In this document: positions 16,989 through 25,696 of the stretch, one piece after another
Layout: the number at the start of each line of letters is the position of its first letter
How positions within the stretch are numbered: position 1 is the first letter of the stretch
NCBI RefSeq assembly: GCF_026011715.1
Contig: NZ_BRVM01000014.1
Coordinates: 40,673 to 104,672, forward strand
Direction of reading: 5' to 3'
Length of the DNA: 64,000 nt
Source of the DNA: Cytobacillus sp. NCCP-133
GTDB lineage: Bacteria; Bacillota; Bacilli; Bacillales; Cytobacillaceae
Translations under genes and position numbers: made by a program
The notes under the pieces: generated by a model
The model's database searches: none
Told to the model about the DNA's origin: nothing
The model's input: only the letters and a program-made list of their open reading frames with translations

Positions 16989-17766
16989 AGGATTATTGAT
17001 AAACCTTCAATTTTTCACCAGCATCCCCATTCCGATAGCGATGCCGATGGATAAGATTCACCTTGAGAAAGCGATCAAAACGTTTCCGCTGGCAGGACTC
17101 ATTCAGGGGGGGATATATGCGTTCATTCTTTATGCTTTCCTTGAATGGACACCATTTTCCGTTTTGACTGCTGCGTTTGCGGTATGGCTGGCAGGGATTA
17201 TATTGACTGGCGGTATTCATCTCGATGGGTGGATGGATGCGAGCGATGCATTCTTCTCCTACCGGGATCAGGAGAAACGGCTTGAAATCATGAGTGATCC
17301 CCGGGTAGGAGCCTTCGGGGTAATGTCCATTATCGTTTTGCTGAGCGTCCGCTTTTTGTTTATCTATGAAATTGTGCTTTTATCACAATCTGCTACATAC
17401 TTTCTCATCACTTTGATCCCTTTTTTAAGCAAAATGGTAATGGGTGTTTTACTGATAAACATCCAGGCTGCAAAAAAAGAAGGGCTTGGTTCTTTATTTC
17501 AGCAGGCAGCCACAAAAACAACTTTATTTATCTACCCATTCTTCCTTCTGCTGATCGCTGCTGCGGCATTGTTCACAGGGGCACAAGCTACTCTCGGATT
17601 TTTGGCCATGACGGTTTTTTCAGTACTGTTTTTCCTGTTCATATCAAAAAAAGTCATCGCCTGGTTTGGCGGCATGACAGGGGATATACTGGGTGCAAGT
17701 GTGGAAGGGATGGAGGTTTTCCTATGGATGATCGTGTGGTTATTGCATTATTTCGCCATGGGATAA
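16975..17766 (+). CDS. cobS: Adenosylcobinamide-GDP ribazoletransferase (cobalamin synthase)
   Basis: A 263-residue integral membrane enzyme joining adenosylcobinamide-GDP and alpha-ribazole (phosphate) to make adenosylcobalamin (phosphate). It opens LLINLQFFTSIPIPI, has the conserved acidic motif GGIHLDGWMDASDAFFS, then RLEIMSDPRVGAFGVMSII, and near the end GGMTGDILGASVE. Six or so hydrophobic segments are visible. It overlaps cbiP by 14 nt and cobC by 43 nt. The phosphorylated ribazole substrate is probably supplied by CblS at the end of the operon. Confidence 0.95.
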   Translation: MKWLRGLLINLQFFTSIPIPIAMPMDKIHLEKAIKTFPLAGLIQGGIYAFILYAFLEWTPFSVLTAAFAVWLAGIILTGGIHLDGWMDASDAFFSYRDQEKRLEIMSDPRVGAFGVMSIIVLLSVRFLFIYEIVLLSQSATYFLITLIPFLSKMVMGVLLINIQAAKKEGLGSLFQQAATKTTLFIYPFFLLLIAAAALFTGAQATLGFLAMTVFSVLFFLFISKKVIAWFGGMTGDILGASVEGMEVFLWMIVWLLHYFAMG

Positions 17767-18338
17767 CGGAAGCAAATAAACGCCATGCCTACCTGGGCTG
17801 GACAGATTCATCTCTTTGCCCCATTAATCAGAATCTTATCAAAGTTTCTGCCGGTTACGAGCTGATTTTATCCAGTGATTTAGGAAGATGCCGGCAAACA
17901 GCCAATATTCTCTTTCCGGGAACTACTCCAGATGCAAGCAAAGATTGGCGGGAAATCCATTTTGGGAAATGGGAAGGCAAAACTTATGAGGAATTGAAAG
18001 ATAATGCTGATTATCGAAGCTGGTTAGAGATACCTTTCACCCATAAACCTCCTAACGGTGAATCATTCGGCGAATTTACAGAAAGAGTGGATAGGGGCTG
18101 GAATAAGCTGATTCACAGAATGCTGGATGAAGAGATCAGAACAGCCGCGATTGTTACACATGGCGGTGTGATGCGGTACTTATTAAGTAAATATGCACCC
18201 GAAGCTAAAGAGTTTTGGGAGTGGCAGGTTCCCTTTGGTAAAGGATACGAATTTAGCTGGAAACAGGAAGGATTAAGGAGGGGTGAGAGATGCACTTTGT
18301 TACGGGAGGTGCCTTTAACGGCAAATCCAAGTGGGTGA
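17724..18338 (+). CDS. cobC: Alpha-ribazole-5'-phosphate phosphatase (histidine phosphatase family)
   Basis: A 204-residue phosphoglycerate-mutase-like phosphatase with the RHG motif near residue 11 (LFRHGITEANK), SSDLGRCRQTA, the acid-catalyst region WREIHFGKWEGKTYEE, and the second histidine in VTHGGVMRYLL. In this context it is the CobC phosphatase that removes the 5' phosphate from adenosylcobalamin phosphate or alpha-ribazole phosphate. GGAGG lies 7 bp before the ATG, inside cobS. The general family is certain; the exact substrate rests on operon position. Confidence 0.88.
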   Translation: MDDRVVIALFRHGITEANKRHAYLGWTDSSLCPINQNLIKVSAGYELILSSDLGRCRQTANILFPGTTPDASKDWREIHFGKWEGKTYEELKDNADYRSWLEIPFTHKPPNGESFGEFTERVDRGWNKLIHRMLDEEIRTAAIVTHGGVMRYLLSKYAPEAKEFWEWQVPFGKGYEFSWKQEGLRRGERCTLLREVPLTANPSG

Positions 18339-18724
18339 AGGATTTCTATCGTCTGGAGGAGGTCCAGTATCAGTGGATTTCCGCCTACAAGGGAAAAGTC
18401 AACATGGATACGGATCAAAATTCCGCTGATATTCACATACTAGAAGGCGTTGAGTTGTGGATCCGCGGCCTGGCAAAAGAGTTTAATACCGATGAGGTTC
18501 GAACCAGATGGAAAAATCAGCTAAGGTTTTGGCTTGGTTGGGAGAAAGAAGACATTCATAGGAGAGTTATTTTAATAGGGTCAGATATTTCAAAAGGGAT
18601 TGTTCCGGTGGAAGCCGCTGATCGATACTGGCGGGATGTAACCGGATGGGCCTATCAGGACACCGCTGCGGCTGCAGATCGTATTGACTTAATTTGGTAT
18701 GGCATAAGCCAAAAAATAAAATAA
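18290..18724 (+). CDS. Short CobU-like NTPase, second copy in the operon
   Basis: A 144-residue protein with a P-loop at the extreme N-terminus (FVTGGAFNGKSKW) and a C-terminal segment (GSDISKGIVPVEAADRYWRDVTGWAYQ, then AADRIDLIWYG) that matches the end of CobU enzymes (GIVP..., RxxRDxxGxxNQ, ADxVxL..G). It lacks the central helix carrying the guanylylated histidine region RILRHKEDR seen in the cobU gene at 14.9 kb. It may retain only kinase activity or be regulatory (inference). GGAGGGG lies 6 bp before the ATG and the gene overlaps cobC by 49 nt. Confidence 0.75.
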   Translation: MHFVTGGAFNGKSKWVKDFYRLEEVQYQWISAYKGKVNMDTDQNSADIHILEGVELWIRGLAKEFNTDEVRTRWKNQLRFWLGWEKEDIHRRVILIGSDISKGIVPVEAADRYWRDVTGWAYQDTAAAADRIDLIWYGISQKIK

Positions 18725-18739
18725 AAAGGGGATTGAGCA

Positions 18740-19324
18740 ATGAAGCTTTACACAAGAACTGGCGATGAAGGAAAAACGAGCATTATCGGGGGAAGAGTTG
18801 AAAAGGATGATGTAAGGGTTGAGGCATACGGTACTGTGGATGAAGTAAACTGTTTTGTCGGACAGGCTATAACACAGCTTGATCCTGCCATTTTTCAGGA
18901 CGTACTGGTTGATCTTGAGAAAATCCAGCATGAGCTTTTCGACTGCGGCGGAGATTTAGCCAATGTCTCAAAGAATCGGGAGCTGAAGCTTGGCAAGGAT
19001 TCGGTTGACTATTTGGAGTCTAAAATCGATGTGCTTATCGAGGAAGCACCAGAGCTCGAACGGTTTATTCTGCCAGGAGGGGCACCTGCTTCTGCATCGA
19101 TTCATATCGCAAGGACCGTAACAAGAAGAGCGGAAAGGCTCGTTGTCTCTTTACGAAAAGCAGATCCGGAAACATCTGCAGTTGCCTTAAAATACCTGAA
19201 CCGCTTATCCGATTATTTCTTTGCTCTGGCAAGGGTTATTAACTTCCGGCTTAACGAAAAGGATGTGGAGTACGTCCGAAGTGCAAAAGTGTTCAGGGAA
19301 GGGAAGCGCAAGGAGGACAAATAA
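18740..19324 (+). CDS. yvqK: PduO-type cob(I)alamin adenosyltransferase
   Basis: A 194-residue ATP:corrinoid adenosyltransferase that places the 5'-deoxyadenosyl group on reduced cobalamin or cobinamide. Diagnostic segments are the N-terminal ATP-binding YTRTGDEGKTSIIGG, GTVDEVNCFVGQ, then RTVTRRAERLV and YLNRLSDYFFALAR. It corresponds to B. subtilis YvqK. An AAAGGGGATTGAGCA ribosome binding region precedes the ATG. Adenosylation is needed before CbiZ, CobU and CobS act on the corrinoid, so its place in the operon makes sense. Confidence 0.95.
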   Translation: MKLYTRTGDEGKTSIIGGRVEKDDVRVEAYGTVDEVNCFVGQAITQLDPAIFQDVLVDLEKIQHELFDCGGDLANVSKNRELKLGKDSVDYLESKIDVLIEEAPELERFILPGGAPASASIHIARTVTRRAERLVVSLRKADPETSAVALKYLNRLSDYFFALARVINFRLNEKDVEYVRSAKVFREGKRKEDK

Positions 19325-19819
19325 ATGAAAAGCATGAAGGTTTCTTTGGCAGCGATGCTCATCGCTTTAACCGCTGCAGGTGCAGCAATAAAAATTCCTG
19401 CTATTATTGGGAGTGTTGCTCTGGATGCCTTTCCTGCCCTGCTGGCGGCTGTGCTGCTTGGGGGCTGGGGAGGTGCTGCGGTTGCATCCGTTGGCCATCT
19501 TCTATCCGCTTTATTAGGAGGGATGCCTCTCGGGCCGCTGCATTTTCTCATAGCTGCTGAGATGGCACTCTTAGCATTCGCCTTTGGTTATTTATACCGC
19601 AGAGGCAGGCGCTGGCAGGCTGGTGTTCTTTTTATACTTGGCAATGCCTTTGCTGCGCCGCTTCCTTTCATCTTTTTAATGGGTAAAGCATTCTACTTGG
19701 CGATAGTGCCATCTTTATTTATCGGATCTGTTTTAAATACCGTTATTGCCTATATAGCTATTCCAAGACTTGTGAGGATACTTGAACCTCACTTTACTAA
19801 AATGAGTGAAGGGCAATGA
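19325..19819 (+). CDS. cblT: ECF transporter S component, probable alpha-ribazole transporter
   Basis: A 164-residue, highly hydrophobic protein with five to six membrane segments and the small-residue-rich pattern of ECF substrate-binding (S) components: ALTAAGAAIKIPAIIGSVALDAFPALLAA, then GGWGGAAVASVGHLLSALLGGMPLG. It is followed at once by a PurM-like gene, the arrangement of cblT-cblS described in Listeria and Geobacillus for uptake and phosphorylation of alpha-ribazole. The shared EcfA/EcfT energising module is not in the window. The ATG follows AAGGAGG by 6 bp and the previous stop codon by 2. Substrate is inferred from context. Confidence 0.8.
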   Translation: MKSMKVSLAAMLIALTAAGAAIKIPAIIGSVALDAFPALLAAVLLGGWGGAAVASVGHLLSALLGGMPLGPLHFLIAAEMALLAFAFGYLYRRGRRWQAGVLFILGNAFAAPLPFIFLMGKAFYLAIVPSLFIGSVLNTVIAYIAIPRLVRILEPHFTKMSEGQ

Positions 19820-20526
19820 GAGACGTCATCACCTTTTCCGTCAGCTCCGGTGATACATTAGTTATTGCAGCTGATAATAGCGGAGCGATTGGAGAAAAAG
19901 ATCAGGACGCAGTGCATGTACCCTATGAAACGGTTGCGTACTTTACTTTTCGTGTTTCTGTGATGGAATGTCTTTCTGCGGGTGGGGAACCATTCGCGGT
20001 GATCATGCAGAATTTCTGCGGTGATGAGGCGTGGAGTTCTCTTGTAAAAGGGATTGAACAAGGCATGAACGAGCTAGGCTTAACAAATCTGGTAATAAGC
20101 GGAAGTACAGAAAGCAACTTTCAATTATCTCAGTCAGCTGTAGGGTTATCTGTTTTGGGGAAAAAAGTGGAAAATGGGGATCAGGGGCAAATTCCTTTTA
20201 CAAACGAGTCTAGTATCGCTGTAATTGGCTCTCCGCTAGTCGGTGAAGAGGTAATCCAGCATGGGCTGGATATTGTTCCGTTGGACTTATTCCAAGAAAT
20301 AAATTCACTCAGTGAGGTCGTGACCCTTCCTGTTGGTTCAAAAGGAATCCTATACAAGCTGAATGAACTATTTTCCAATAAGGCTTTCAGTGGGGATGAG
20401 TTTAATGCAGAAGTGGATATCCACAAATCTTCAGGCCCGTCTACTTGTTTCATTGCTGTTTTTCCTCAGGAAAAAACAGAAGAGATAAGGAAACGGTCGG
20501 GGAAATATTTTCATCTATTAAAATAA
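19816..20526 (+). CDS. cblS: AIR synthase (PurM)-like protein, probable alpha-ribazole kinase
   Basis: A 236-residue protein with the AIR-synthase-related fold: the N-terminal DTLVIAADNSGAIGEKDQD resembles the PurM ATP-binding start, and VSVMECLSAGGEPFAVIMQNF is the second conserved block; GSTESNFQ follows where ATP is bound. CblS phosphorylates alpha-ribazole to alpha-ribazole 5'-phosphate, replacing the CobT route. It overlaps cblT by 4 nt and is the last gene before the terminator. ThiL or SelD identity is unlikely given the context; biochemical identity is inferred. Confidence 0.8.
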   Translation: MRDVITFSVSSGDTLVIAADNSGAIGEKDQDAVHVPYETVAYFTFRVSVMECLSAGGEPFAVIMQNFCGDEAWSSLVKGIEQGMNELGLTNLVISGSTESNFQLSQSAVGLSVLGKKVENGDQGQIPFTNESSIAVIGSPLVGEEVIQHGLDIVPLDLFQEINSLSEVVTLPVGSKGILYKLNELFSNKAFSGDEFNAEVDIHKSSGPSTCFIAVFPQEKTEEIRKRSGKYFHLLK

Positions 20527-20614
20527 TATTTCATGATCAGAATAGCGGGGGAGCCGGTCAATATTAATTAACACCTATCCTGCGTTTGAAAAATTTATCC
20601 TTTTTCATATAAAC

Positions 20615-20645
20615 AAAGGATCCTGAAATCATCAGGATCCTTTTA
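20615..20645. terminator. Bidirectional terminator, cobalamin operon and MFS gene
   Basis: AAAGGATCCTGA (20615-20626) pairs perfectly with TCAGGATCCTTT (20632-20643) around a 5-nt loop. It serves the rightward cobalamin operon and overlaps the stop codon of the leftward MFS gene. Confidence 0.85.
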
Positions 20646-21912
20646 CAGGTTGTTTGGCCAGCAATGCACTCAAAATAGCGATCACAGGCAAAATCATGGT
20701 GATATAAATAATTTCTTCATAGCTGCCGAAAAGATCATAGGCAAAGCCGAATGGAAGCGGTCCAAGCGCAGAGCCGATAACCATAACAGTCATCGCTGTG
20801 CCTTTAATGCTTCCAAGATACTGCCTGCCAAAATAACTTGGCCATACATAATTCAAAGCAATTCGTTCAAAGCCTCCGCTAATCCCCCAAAGGACCCCGA
20901 ATAGGATGGCAACTGTCACATTTTTAGTGAACAGCAGGACCAGCATAAAGATAATCTCCCCTAGAAAAATGCCCGCCAGCACATAATTCACTTTCACCTT
21001 ATCAAGGACGAATCCAGCCGCCAATGTAATGGGAAAACCGATCATCGCCATTAGGCTTAGTACCAGTGCAGCAATACCAGGTGAAATATTCTGAACGCCC
21101 AAAATAGAGACTAAGTGAAAGGTCAGTCCGGTGTTTACAACGGCAGGTATGGCCACGCAAAAGAGAAGGAGCCAATAAGTCTTTGTTTTCATCGCTTCCT
21201 TTAACGTCCAATTTTCTTCTAAATCAGTTTCAGCATAACCCTCATCTAGTTCGCCTTTTTTACGTATCGGCTTTTCCCGTCCGTCAGGCAAAAGGCCGAT
21301 ATCCTCCGGTTTATTCCGAATGAGAACGTAAGCGAGCGGAACGAAAATCACCAGCGTAGCAACTCCCCAAAACTGCCATGAGAAGCTCCAGCCCCATTTA
21401 TTAACCAGCCATGCATTTAATAGAGGAAAGATTGCAGAGCTGGAAAATCCGCCGATCGCCATCAGACTTAGTGCTTTTCCCCTCTTAGTTATAAACCATT
21501 GAGGAACAAGTGTATTAGGAATAAGGGTCATGGAACCCTGCCCAAGAAGCCTTAAAAAGAAGAAACCTATGAAGAGCATAGCGGTATTAGCCACAATGCT
21601 GTTCCAAAAACAAGCCAGCGCAAGGCTGATTCCAATAAAAACAGCCATTTTCCGCTGTCCATGCCGGTCGATGAAGCGGCCGACAAAAAACATGCATAAG
21701 CCGGAAGCAAGAGTAGCTGCGGAATAGACAGCCGATACTTGTGAACGGCTCCAGCCGAAATCGTGAATATAGGAATCAATAAAAACCGATATGGAATATG
21801 TTTGTCCCGGCCCAGCGAAAAACACACCGAGAGCAGAAATGAGGACAATCATCCAGCCATAATAAAAAGGTGTGGAAATAGGAGCAGCTATTCTTTGTGT
21901 TTGTGCTTTCAT
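20632..21912 (-). CDS. Major facilitator superfamily transporter
   Basis: A 426-residue, twelve-helix MFS protein. The N-terminal segment FYYGWMIVLISALGVFFAGPGQTYSISVF and the A-motif GRFIDRHGQRKM are typical of the monocarboxylate/oxalate:formate-antiporter-like group. A charged central loop (KPIRKKGELDEGYAETDLEEN) separates the two six-helix halves, and the second half begins with SLMAMIGFPITLAAGFVLDKVK. A carboxylate substrate is a guess from family similarity. It is divergent from the SulP gene to its right and ends at a shared bidirectional terminator. Confidence 0.87.
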   Translation of the reverse strand: MKAQTQRIAAPISTPFYYGWMIVLISALGVFFAGPGQTYSISVFIDSYIHDFGWSRSQVSAVYSAATLASGLCMFFVGRFIDRHGQRKMAVFIGISLALACFWNSIVANTAMLFIGFFFLRLLGQGSMTLIPNTLVPQWFITKRGKALSLMAIGGFSSSAIFPLLNAWLVNKWGWSFSWQFWGVATLVIFVPLAYVLIRNKPEDIGLLPDGREKPIRKKGELDEGYAETDLEENWTLKEAMKTKTYWLLLFCVAIPAVVNTGLTFHLVSILGVQNISPGIAALVLSLMAMIGFPITLAAGFVLDKVKVNYVLAGIFLGEIIFMLVLLFTKNVTVAILFGVLWGISGGFERIALNYVWPSYFGRQYLGSIKGTAMTVMVIGSALGPLPFGFAYDLFGSYEEIIYITMILPVIAILSALLAKQPVKGS

Positions 21913-22057
21913 GTCAAAACCTCCTCGCTTATCATATCAAAGCACGAAGGTTTTGCCCAATTTTTTACACATGGCTGTTTTCAGAAAAATTTTATTTTTG
22001 CATTGTGTCCAAAATGTGAAATTCAATAGGATTATCAAGCATTTACTATTTAACCTC

Positions 22058-22112
22058 ATAAAAAGGAAGGCTTTAAGCGTTTTCATGGGAAAAGCGCGCT
22101 TCCTTTTTTTAT
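22058..22112. terminator. Large hairpin upstream of the first SulP gene
   Basis: AAAAAGGAAG and CTTCCTTTTT form the outer stem, and GCGTTTTC / GGAAAAGCGC the inner stem, followed by a T-run. No rightward gene ends here, so it is either an attenuator in the SulP leader or an insulator between divergent genes. Confidence 0.5.
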
Positions 22113-22141
22113 GCTATGCTTTGAGCATCAACGACGGATAC

Positions 22142-22164
22142 GACTTTCATGAGAGTTGAAAGTC
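22142..22164 (+). ncRNA. Conserved leader hairpin, copy 1
   Basis: GACTTTCA (22142-22149), loop TGAGAGT, TGAAAGTC (22157-22164): a perfect 8-bp stem 31 nt before the SulP start codon. A second copy with a compensatory base-pair change and the identical loop precedes the second SulP gene (28908-28930). I do not recognise it as a known riboswitch. Confidence 0.6.
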
Positions 22165-22195
22165 ACAAATTAAAATAGGAAGAGGTGCCGTTTTA

Positions 22196-23677
22196 TTGAG
22201 TTTTAATAAAATTAAATATAGCTGGTTTGGTAACGTAAAGGGAGATTTGCTTGCGGGTATTGTGGTGGCATTGGCCCTTATACCAGAGGCCATTGCTTTC
22301 TCCATCATAGCAGGCGTAGACCCTATGGTAGGACTCTATGCGTCTTTCTGTATATCGGTAGTTATTGCATTTGTTGGGGGAAGGCCGGCCATGATTTCAG
22401 GAGCTACAGGTGCTATGGCTTTATTAATGATTACCCTGATCGCTGACCATGGTCTGCAGTATTTATTGGCTGCTACTATTCTAACTGGTATTTTACAAAT
22501 CATCTTTGGAGTTTTTAAGCTTGCCAGATTCATGAAGTTCATTCCACGATCGGTTATGGTTGGATTTGTGAATGCATTGGCGATATTAATTGTTATAGCT
22601 CAGCTCGACCATTTTGTTGGTGAGACCTGGGTGATGTATGCTCTTGTAGCTGGTACATTAGCGATTATTTTCATTCTTCCAAAATTTACAACGGCTATTC
22701 CTTCGCCCCTAATAGCGATTGTCATCATGACGATTGTAGCTATTTTTGGCGATTTGAATGTAAATACTGTTGGGGATATGGGTTCCCTGACACAGGCTTT
22801 GCCGTTGTTTGCCATTCCAAGCATTCCGTTTACATTTGAAACGCTTCAGATTATTTTCCCTTATTCATTGGCACTGGCTATTGTAGGGCTACTGGAATCT
22901 TTATTAACTGCTTCTATTGTGGATGATATGACAGATACTGGAAGTGATAAGAATCAAGAAAGCAGGGGCCAGGGGATAGCGAATATTGTCTCAGGGTGTT
23001 TTGGCGGCATGGCCGGCTGTGCGATGATCGGTCAATCGGTTATAAATGTAAAATCAGGCGGTAATAGCCGATTATCATCCCTGGTTTCAGGTGCAGTTCT
23101 CATGTTCCTCATTATAGTGCTTGGGGGAGTAGTTGTCCAAATTCCAATGGCCGCTCTTGTGGGTGTGATGTTAATGGTTGCAATCGGTACATTTGACTGG
23201 TCATCTATAAAGAGTTTAAAGGTAGTTCCTGTGACAGACTCGATTGTTATGGTTGTGACGGTTGTAACGGTTGTTGTTACACATGATTTATCAAAAGGTG
23301 TCTTTGCAGGGATTATTTTAAGTGCCATCTTCTTTGTAGCGAAGATCTCAAAAGTGTATGTGACATCTGTCTCAGTTCCTGGAGCAAGCAAGAAAGTGTA
23401 CAATGTAAAAGGGCAGCTTTTCTTTGCATCTGTAACAGACTTTGTGGACGCTTTTGATTTTAATGCTGATAATAACCTTAAGTCTGTGGAAATTAATCTT
23501 TCTCATGCCCATGTTTGGGATGATTCAGCCGTTTCTGCAATCGACAAGGTGGTCTTCAAATTCAGAGAAAATAATATTAAGGTTAGTCTTGTGGGATTGA
23601 ATGAGCCAAGTTCCGTTTTAGTAAAACGAATGGCCATCCATGATAAGCCGGGAGCTAAATTATCCGGGCACCATTAA
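22196..23677 (+). CDS. SulP-family anion transporter with STAS domain, copy 1
   Basis: A 493-residue SulP/SLC26 protein. The N-terminal signature runs [55 protein letters not shown] and [20 protein letters not shown] segments form the core, with about ten to twelve membrane helices. The last 100 or so residues are a STAS domain ([24 protein letters not shown]). SulP carriers move sulfate, bicarbonate or other anions; BicA-like bicarbonate uptake is possible but not provable. The start is TTG, 8 bp after AGGAAGAGGTG, behind a structured leader. Confidence 0.92.
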   Translation: MSFNKIKYSWFGNVKGDLLAGIVVALALIPEAIAFSIIAGVDPMVGLYASFCISVVIAFVGGRPAMISGATGAMALLMITLIADHGLQYLLAATILTGILQIIFGVFKLARFMKFIPRSVMVGFVNALAILIVIAQLDHFVGETWVMYALVAGTLAIIFILPKFTTAIPSPLIAIVIMTIVAIFGDLNVNTVGDMGSLTQALPLFAIPSIPFTFETLQIIFPYSLALAIVGLLESLLTASIVDDMTDTGSDKNQESRGQGIANIVSGCFGGMAGCAMIGQSVINVKSGGNSRLSSLVSGAVLMFLIIVLGGVVVQIPMAALVGVMLMVAIGTFDWSSIKSLKVVPVTDSIVMVVTVVTVVVTHDLSKGVFAGIILSAIFFVAKISKVYVTSVSVPGASKKVYNVKGQLFFASVTDFVDAFDFNADNNLKSVEINLSHAHVWDDSAVSAIDKVVFKFRENNIKVSLVGLNEPSSVLVKRMAIHDKPGAKLSGHH

Positions 23678-23713
23678 AAAATGGCGCGTTGTATTTATAC
23701 ACCGCGCTTTTTG
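23676..23713 (+). terminator. Terminator after SulP copy 1
   Basis: GCGCG-T-TGTA / TACA-C-CGCGC with a TTTA loop, followed by TTTTTG. It lies directly after the SulP stop codon and before the patatin ribosome binding site. Confidence 0.75.
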
Positions 23714-23745
23714 TATTTAAACTCTTGATTATTGGAGGGATTAAA

Positions 23746-24642
23746 ATGGAAAAATCCGGATTGGTGCTCGAGGGCGGCGGAATGAGAGGAGTCTATACAG
23801 CTGGGGTCCTTGAATTTTTCCTGGAAAAGCACATGTTCTTTCCATATATTATCGGTGTTTCGGCTGGCGCCTGTAATGCTGCTTCATATGTCTCAAGGCA
23901 GCATGGCAGGAATCAGAAAGTAACCATCGGGTATGTGAATCATCCTGATTACATCTCATATAAGAATCTATTTCTAAAAAAAGAGCTGTTTGGCATGGAT
24001 TTAATTTTTGATAAAATTCCAAATGAATTAGATCCATTTGATTTTCAAGCCTTTACAGCAGCTCAGGAGAATTTTATTATTGGGACAACTGATTGCAAAA
24101 CAGGGGAGCCGGTTTATTTTAATAAGGAGTCTTATGCCCGCGATATTTTAACTATTATCAGGGCTTCCAGCTCGCTCCCCTTTATGGCGCCTATCATCAA
24201 TTTTGCAGGAAAAGCCCTCATGGATGGAGGAATATCTGATCCTATTCCCATTAAAAAGGCAATTAAAGATGGGGTGGAAAAAAGTGTAATTATTCTTACG
24301 AGAAATAAGGGCTATCGGAAAAAGAAGTCTTCCCTTTCAAAGCTTACCAGGTATTTTTACAAAGAGTACAGCGGATTGATAAACGCAATTGAAAACCGGT
24401 ATAAAATATATAATGAAACGCTCGATTATATCGAGCAGCTAGAAAATGAGGGCAAAGTATTCATCATCAGGCCTGAACAGGAACTTCAGGTAGGAAGAGT
24501 GGAGAGAAGTCCGATTAAGCTGACACAATTATATGAGCAAGGGTATGATGATGCGTTTAGGTTATATGATGAACTAGGGGCATGGATATCCCAGCCTGAA
24601 TATAGTATTGGGAAGTCCTCGCGTGAAGCCGTGTTTACCTAA
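23746..24642 (+). CDS. Patatin-like phospholipase (YjjU/RssA group)
   Basis: A 298-residue patatin hydrolase with a Ser-Asp dyad. The oxyanion segment GLVLEGGGMRGVYTAGVLEFF is at the N-terminus, the nucleophilic serine in GVSAGACNA (GxSxG), and the aspartate in MDGGISDPIP (DGG/A). The C-terminal half is charged and probably membrane-associated. It is likely a lipid acyl hydrolase on the cytoplasmic side. The ATG at 23746 is chosen because TTGGAGGG lies 6 bp upstream; a longer frame to 23689 has no ribosome binding site and runs through the preceding terminator hairpin. Confidence 0.9.
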   Translation: MEKSGLVLEGGGMRGVYTAGVLEFFLEKHMFFPYIIGVSAGACNAASYVSRQHGRNQKVTIGYVNHPDYISYKNLFLKKELFGMDLIFDKIPNELDPFDFQAFTAAQENFIIGTTDCKTGEPVYFNKESYARDILTIIRASSSLPFMAPIINFAGKALMDGGISDPIPIKKAIKDGVEKSVIILTRNKGYRKKKSSLSKLTRYFYKEYSGLINAIENRYKIYNETLDYIEQLENEGKVFIIRPEQELQVGRVERSPIKLTQLYEQGYDDAFRLYDELGAWISQPEYSIGKSSREAVFT

Positions 24643-24947
24643 GGAATCTTATTGAAATCCTGTACAAAAAGATGAGATCTTTTGTGCAGGATTTTTTTTG
24701 CTTGATCCTCTATTATGGAAACACATAATCTGCAGCATGCAGCAAGTGATCTTCTCTCCCAAGTATAAATTGAGCTGTACATCCAAACAATAAATTAGAA
24801 TTAACAACTTTTGGAGGGAGAAGGCAGAGTGATTTTTCCTGCTTCATTATTAACAAAAAAAATGTTTCGTCTTTTAGAATGAAAATGACCATTATGCTAA
24901 ATACTATTTCTGTTTAGCCAACCTTTTATTATAGGAGGAGAATAAAT
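24643..24947. other. Intergenic region with terminator, possible 17-codon ORF
   Basis: After the patatin terminator comes an AT-rich region. A GTG-started frame of 17 codons (24829-24882) follows GGAGGG by about 9 nt, ending LLTKKMFRLLE; I cannot tell whether it is translated. The CBS gene's AGGAGGAG ribosome binding site closes the interval. Confidence 0.35.
24655..24702 (+). terminator. Terminator after the patatin gene
   Basis: AAATCCTGTACAAAAAGA pairs with TCTTTTGTGCAGGATTT (one G-U and a small bulge), then eight Ts. A strong intrinsic terminator. Confidence 0.88.
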
Positions 24948-25364
24948 ATGCAAGTGAGAGATGTAATGAGCACAAATGTACAGAGCTGTTCGGTAAATGA
25001 TGACTTAAAAACGGCAGCTTCCATTATGCAATCCTCAGACATTGGTTCACTTCCAATTGTAGAGAACAATCAGGTTGTAGGTATGGTAACAGACAGGGAT
25101 ATGGTAATTAGAGGGCTTACCAATGGGACGGCAAACGATACAGTCCGAAACATTATGACCAATCATGTCGTAACGATAGCTCCTACTGCATCCCTGGAAG
25201 AAGCGGGACAAGTAATGTCTCAAAATCAAATCCGCCGCCTTCCGGTTGTTGAGAATGGAAATTTGGTAGGAATGCTCTCTCTTGGTGATCTAGCTGTCCG
25301 TGAGCAGGCTAATTTAAATGCGGGGGAAGCCCTGACCCAAATTTCAAAAAATGATTTGCACTAA
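24948..25364 (+). CDS. CBS-domain pair protein
   Basis: A 138-residue protein made of two CBS motifs and little else: VRDVMSTNVQSCSVNDDLKTAASIMQ...GSLPIVENNQVVGMVTDRDMVIRGL and VRNIMTNHVVTIAPTASLEEAGQVMSQNQIRRLPVVENGNLVGMLSLGDLAV. Stand-alone CBS (Bateman) proteins bind adenine nucleotides or related ligands and often act as energy or stress sensors; in Bacilli such proteins are commonly stress-induced. An AGGAGGAG ribosome binding site lies 6 bp before the ATG. Its neighbours include SulP and UspA genes. The regulated partner is unknown. Confidence 0.9.
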   Translation: MQVRDVMSTNVQSCSVNDDLKTAASIMQSSDIGSLPIVENNQVVGMVTDRDMVIRGLTNGTANDTVRNIMTNHVVTIAPTASLEEAGQVMSQNQIRRLPVVENGNLVGMLSLGDLAVREQANLNAGEALTQISKNDLH

Positions 25365-25696
25365 CAAAGGCATCTTTACTTTTTATACTGAAGTAATAAA
25401 TATGCCTTTTAACGATTACAGGGATCCTAATTTGGGTCCCTGCAATCGTAAAAGAGAGGCTAAGCCATACAATAACTGCTTAATTTATATTATAATAAAA
25501 CTAAATACTTTTAGTTTTGAATATTCCTTCAATAATGATTAGCGAATTAGCGGATTTAAACGTTGTTCGTTTCTGTTTTCCCTCTTTTCCCCCTAAAAGC
25601 TCTCCATAGATATAATTCATCTATTAATTTTATCAATATTAAAGATTAAAGGCTGTTTTCGCAAAAGAGCGATATTAAATAAGGAAGGAGATTTGA
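25365..25696. other. Intergenic region with long inverted repeat
   Basis: At about 25410-25452 ACGATTACAGGGATCC pairs with GGGTCCCTGCAATCGT (two mismatches) around a short loop. There is no T-run on the plus strand, so it may be a weak terminator or an operator. The rest is AT-rich and holds the promoter region of the next gene. A 46-codon frame from 25402 lacks a ribosome binding site and is not called. Confidence 0.5.

Noticed and set aside
24829..24882. 17-codon GTG frame in the CBS upstream region as a confident gene
   Set aside because: The ribosome binding site is good but the frame is too short to support; left as a note in the region entry.
25402..25542. 46-codon frame MPFNDYRDPNLGPC... 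after the CBS gene
   Set aside because: Only a weak upstream purine run, and the inverted repeat across its start better explains the sequence.
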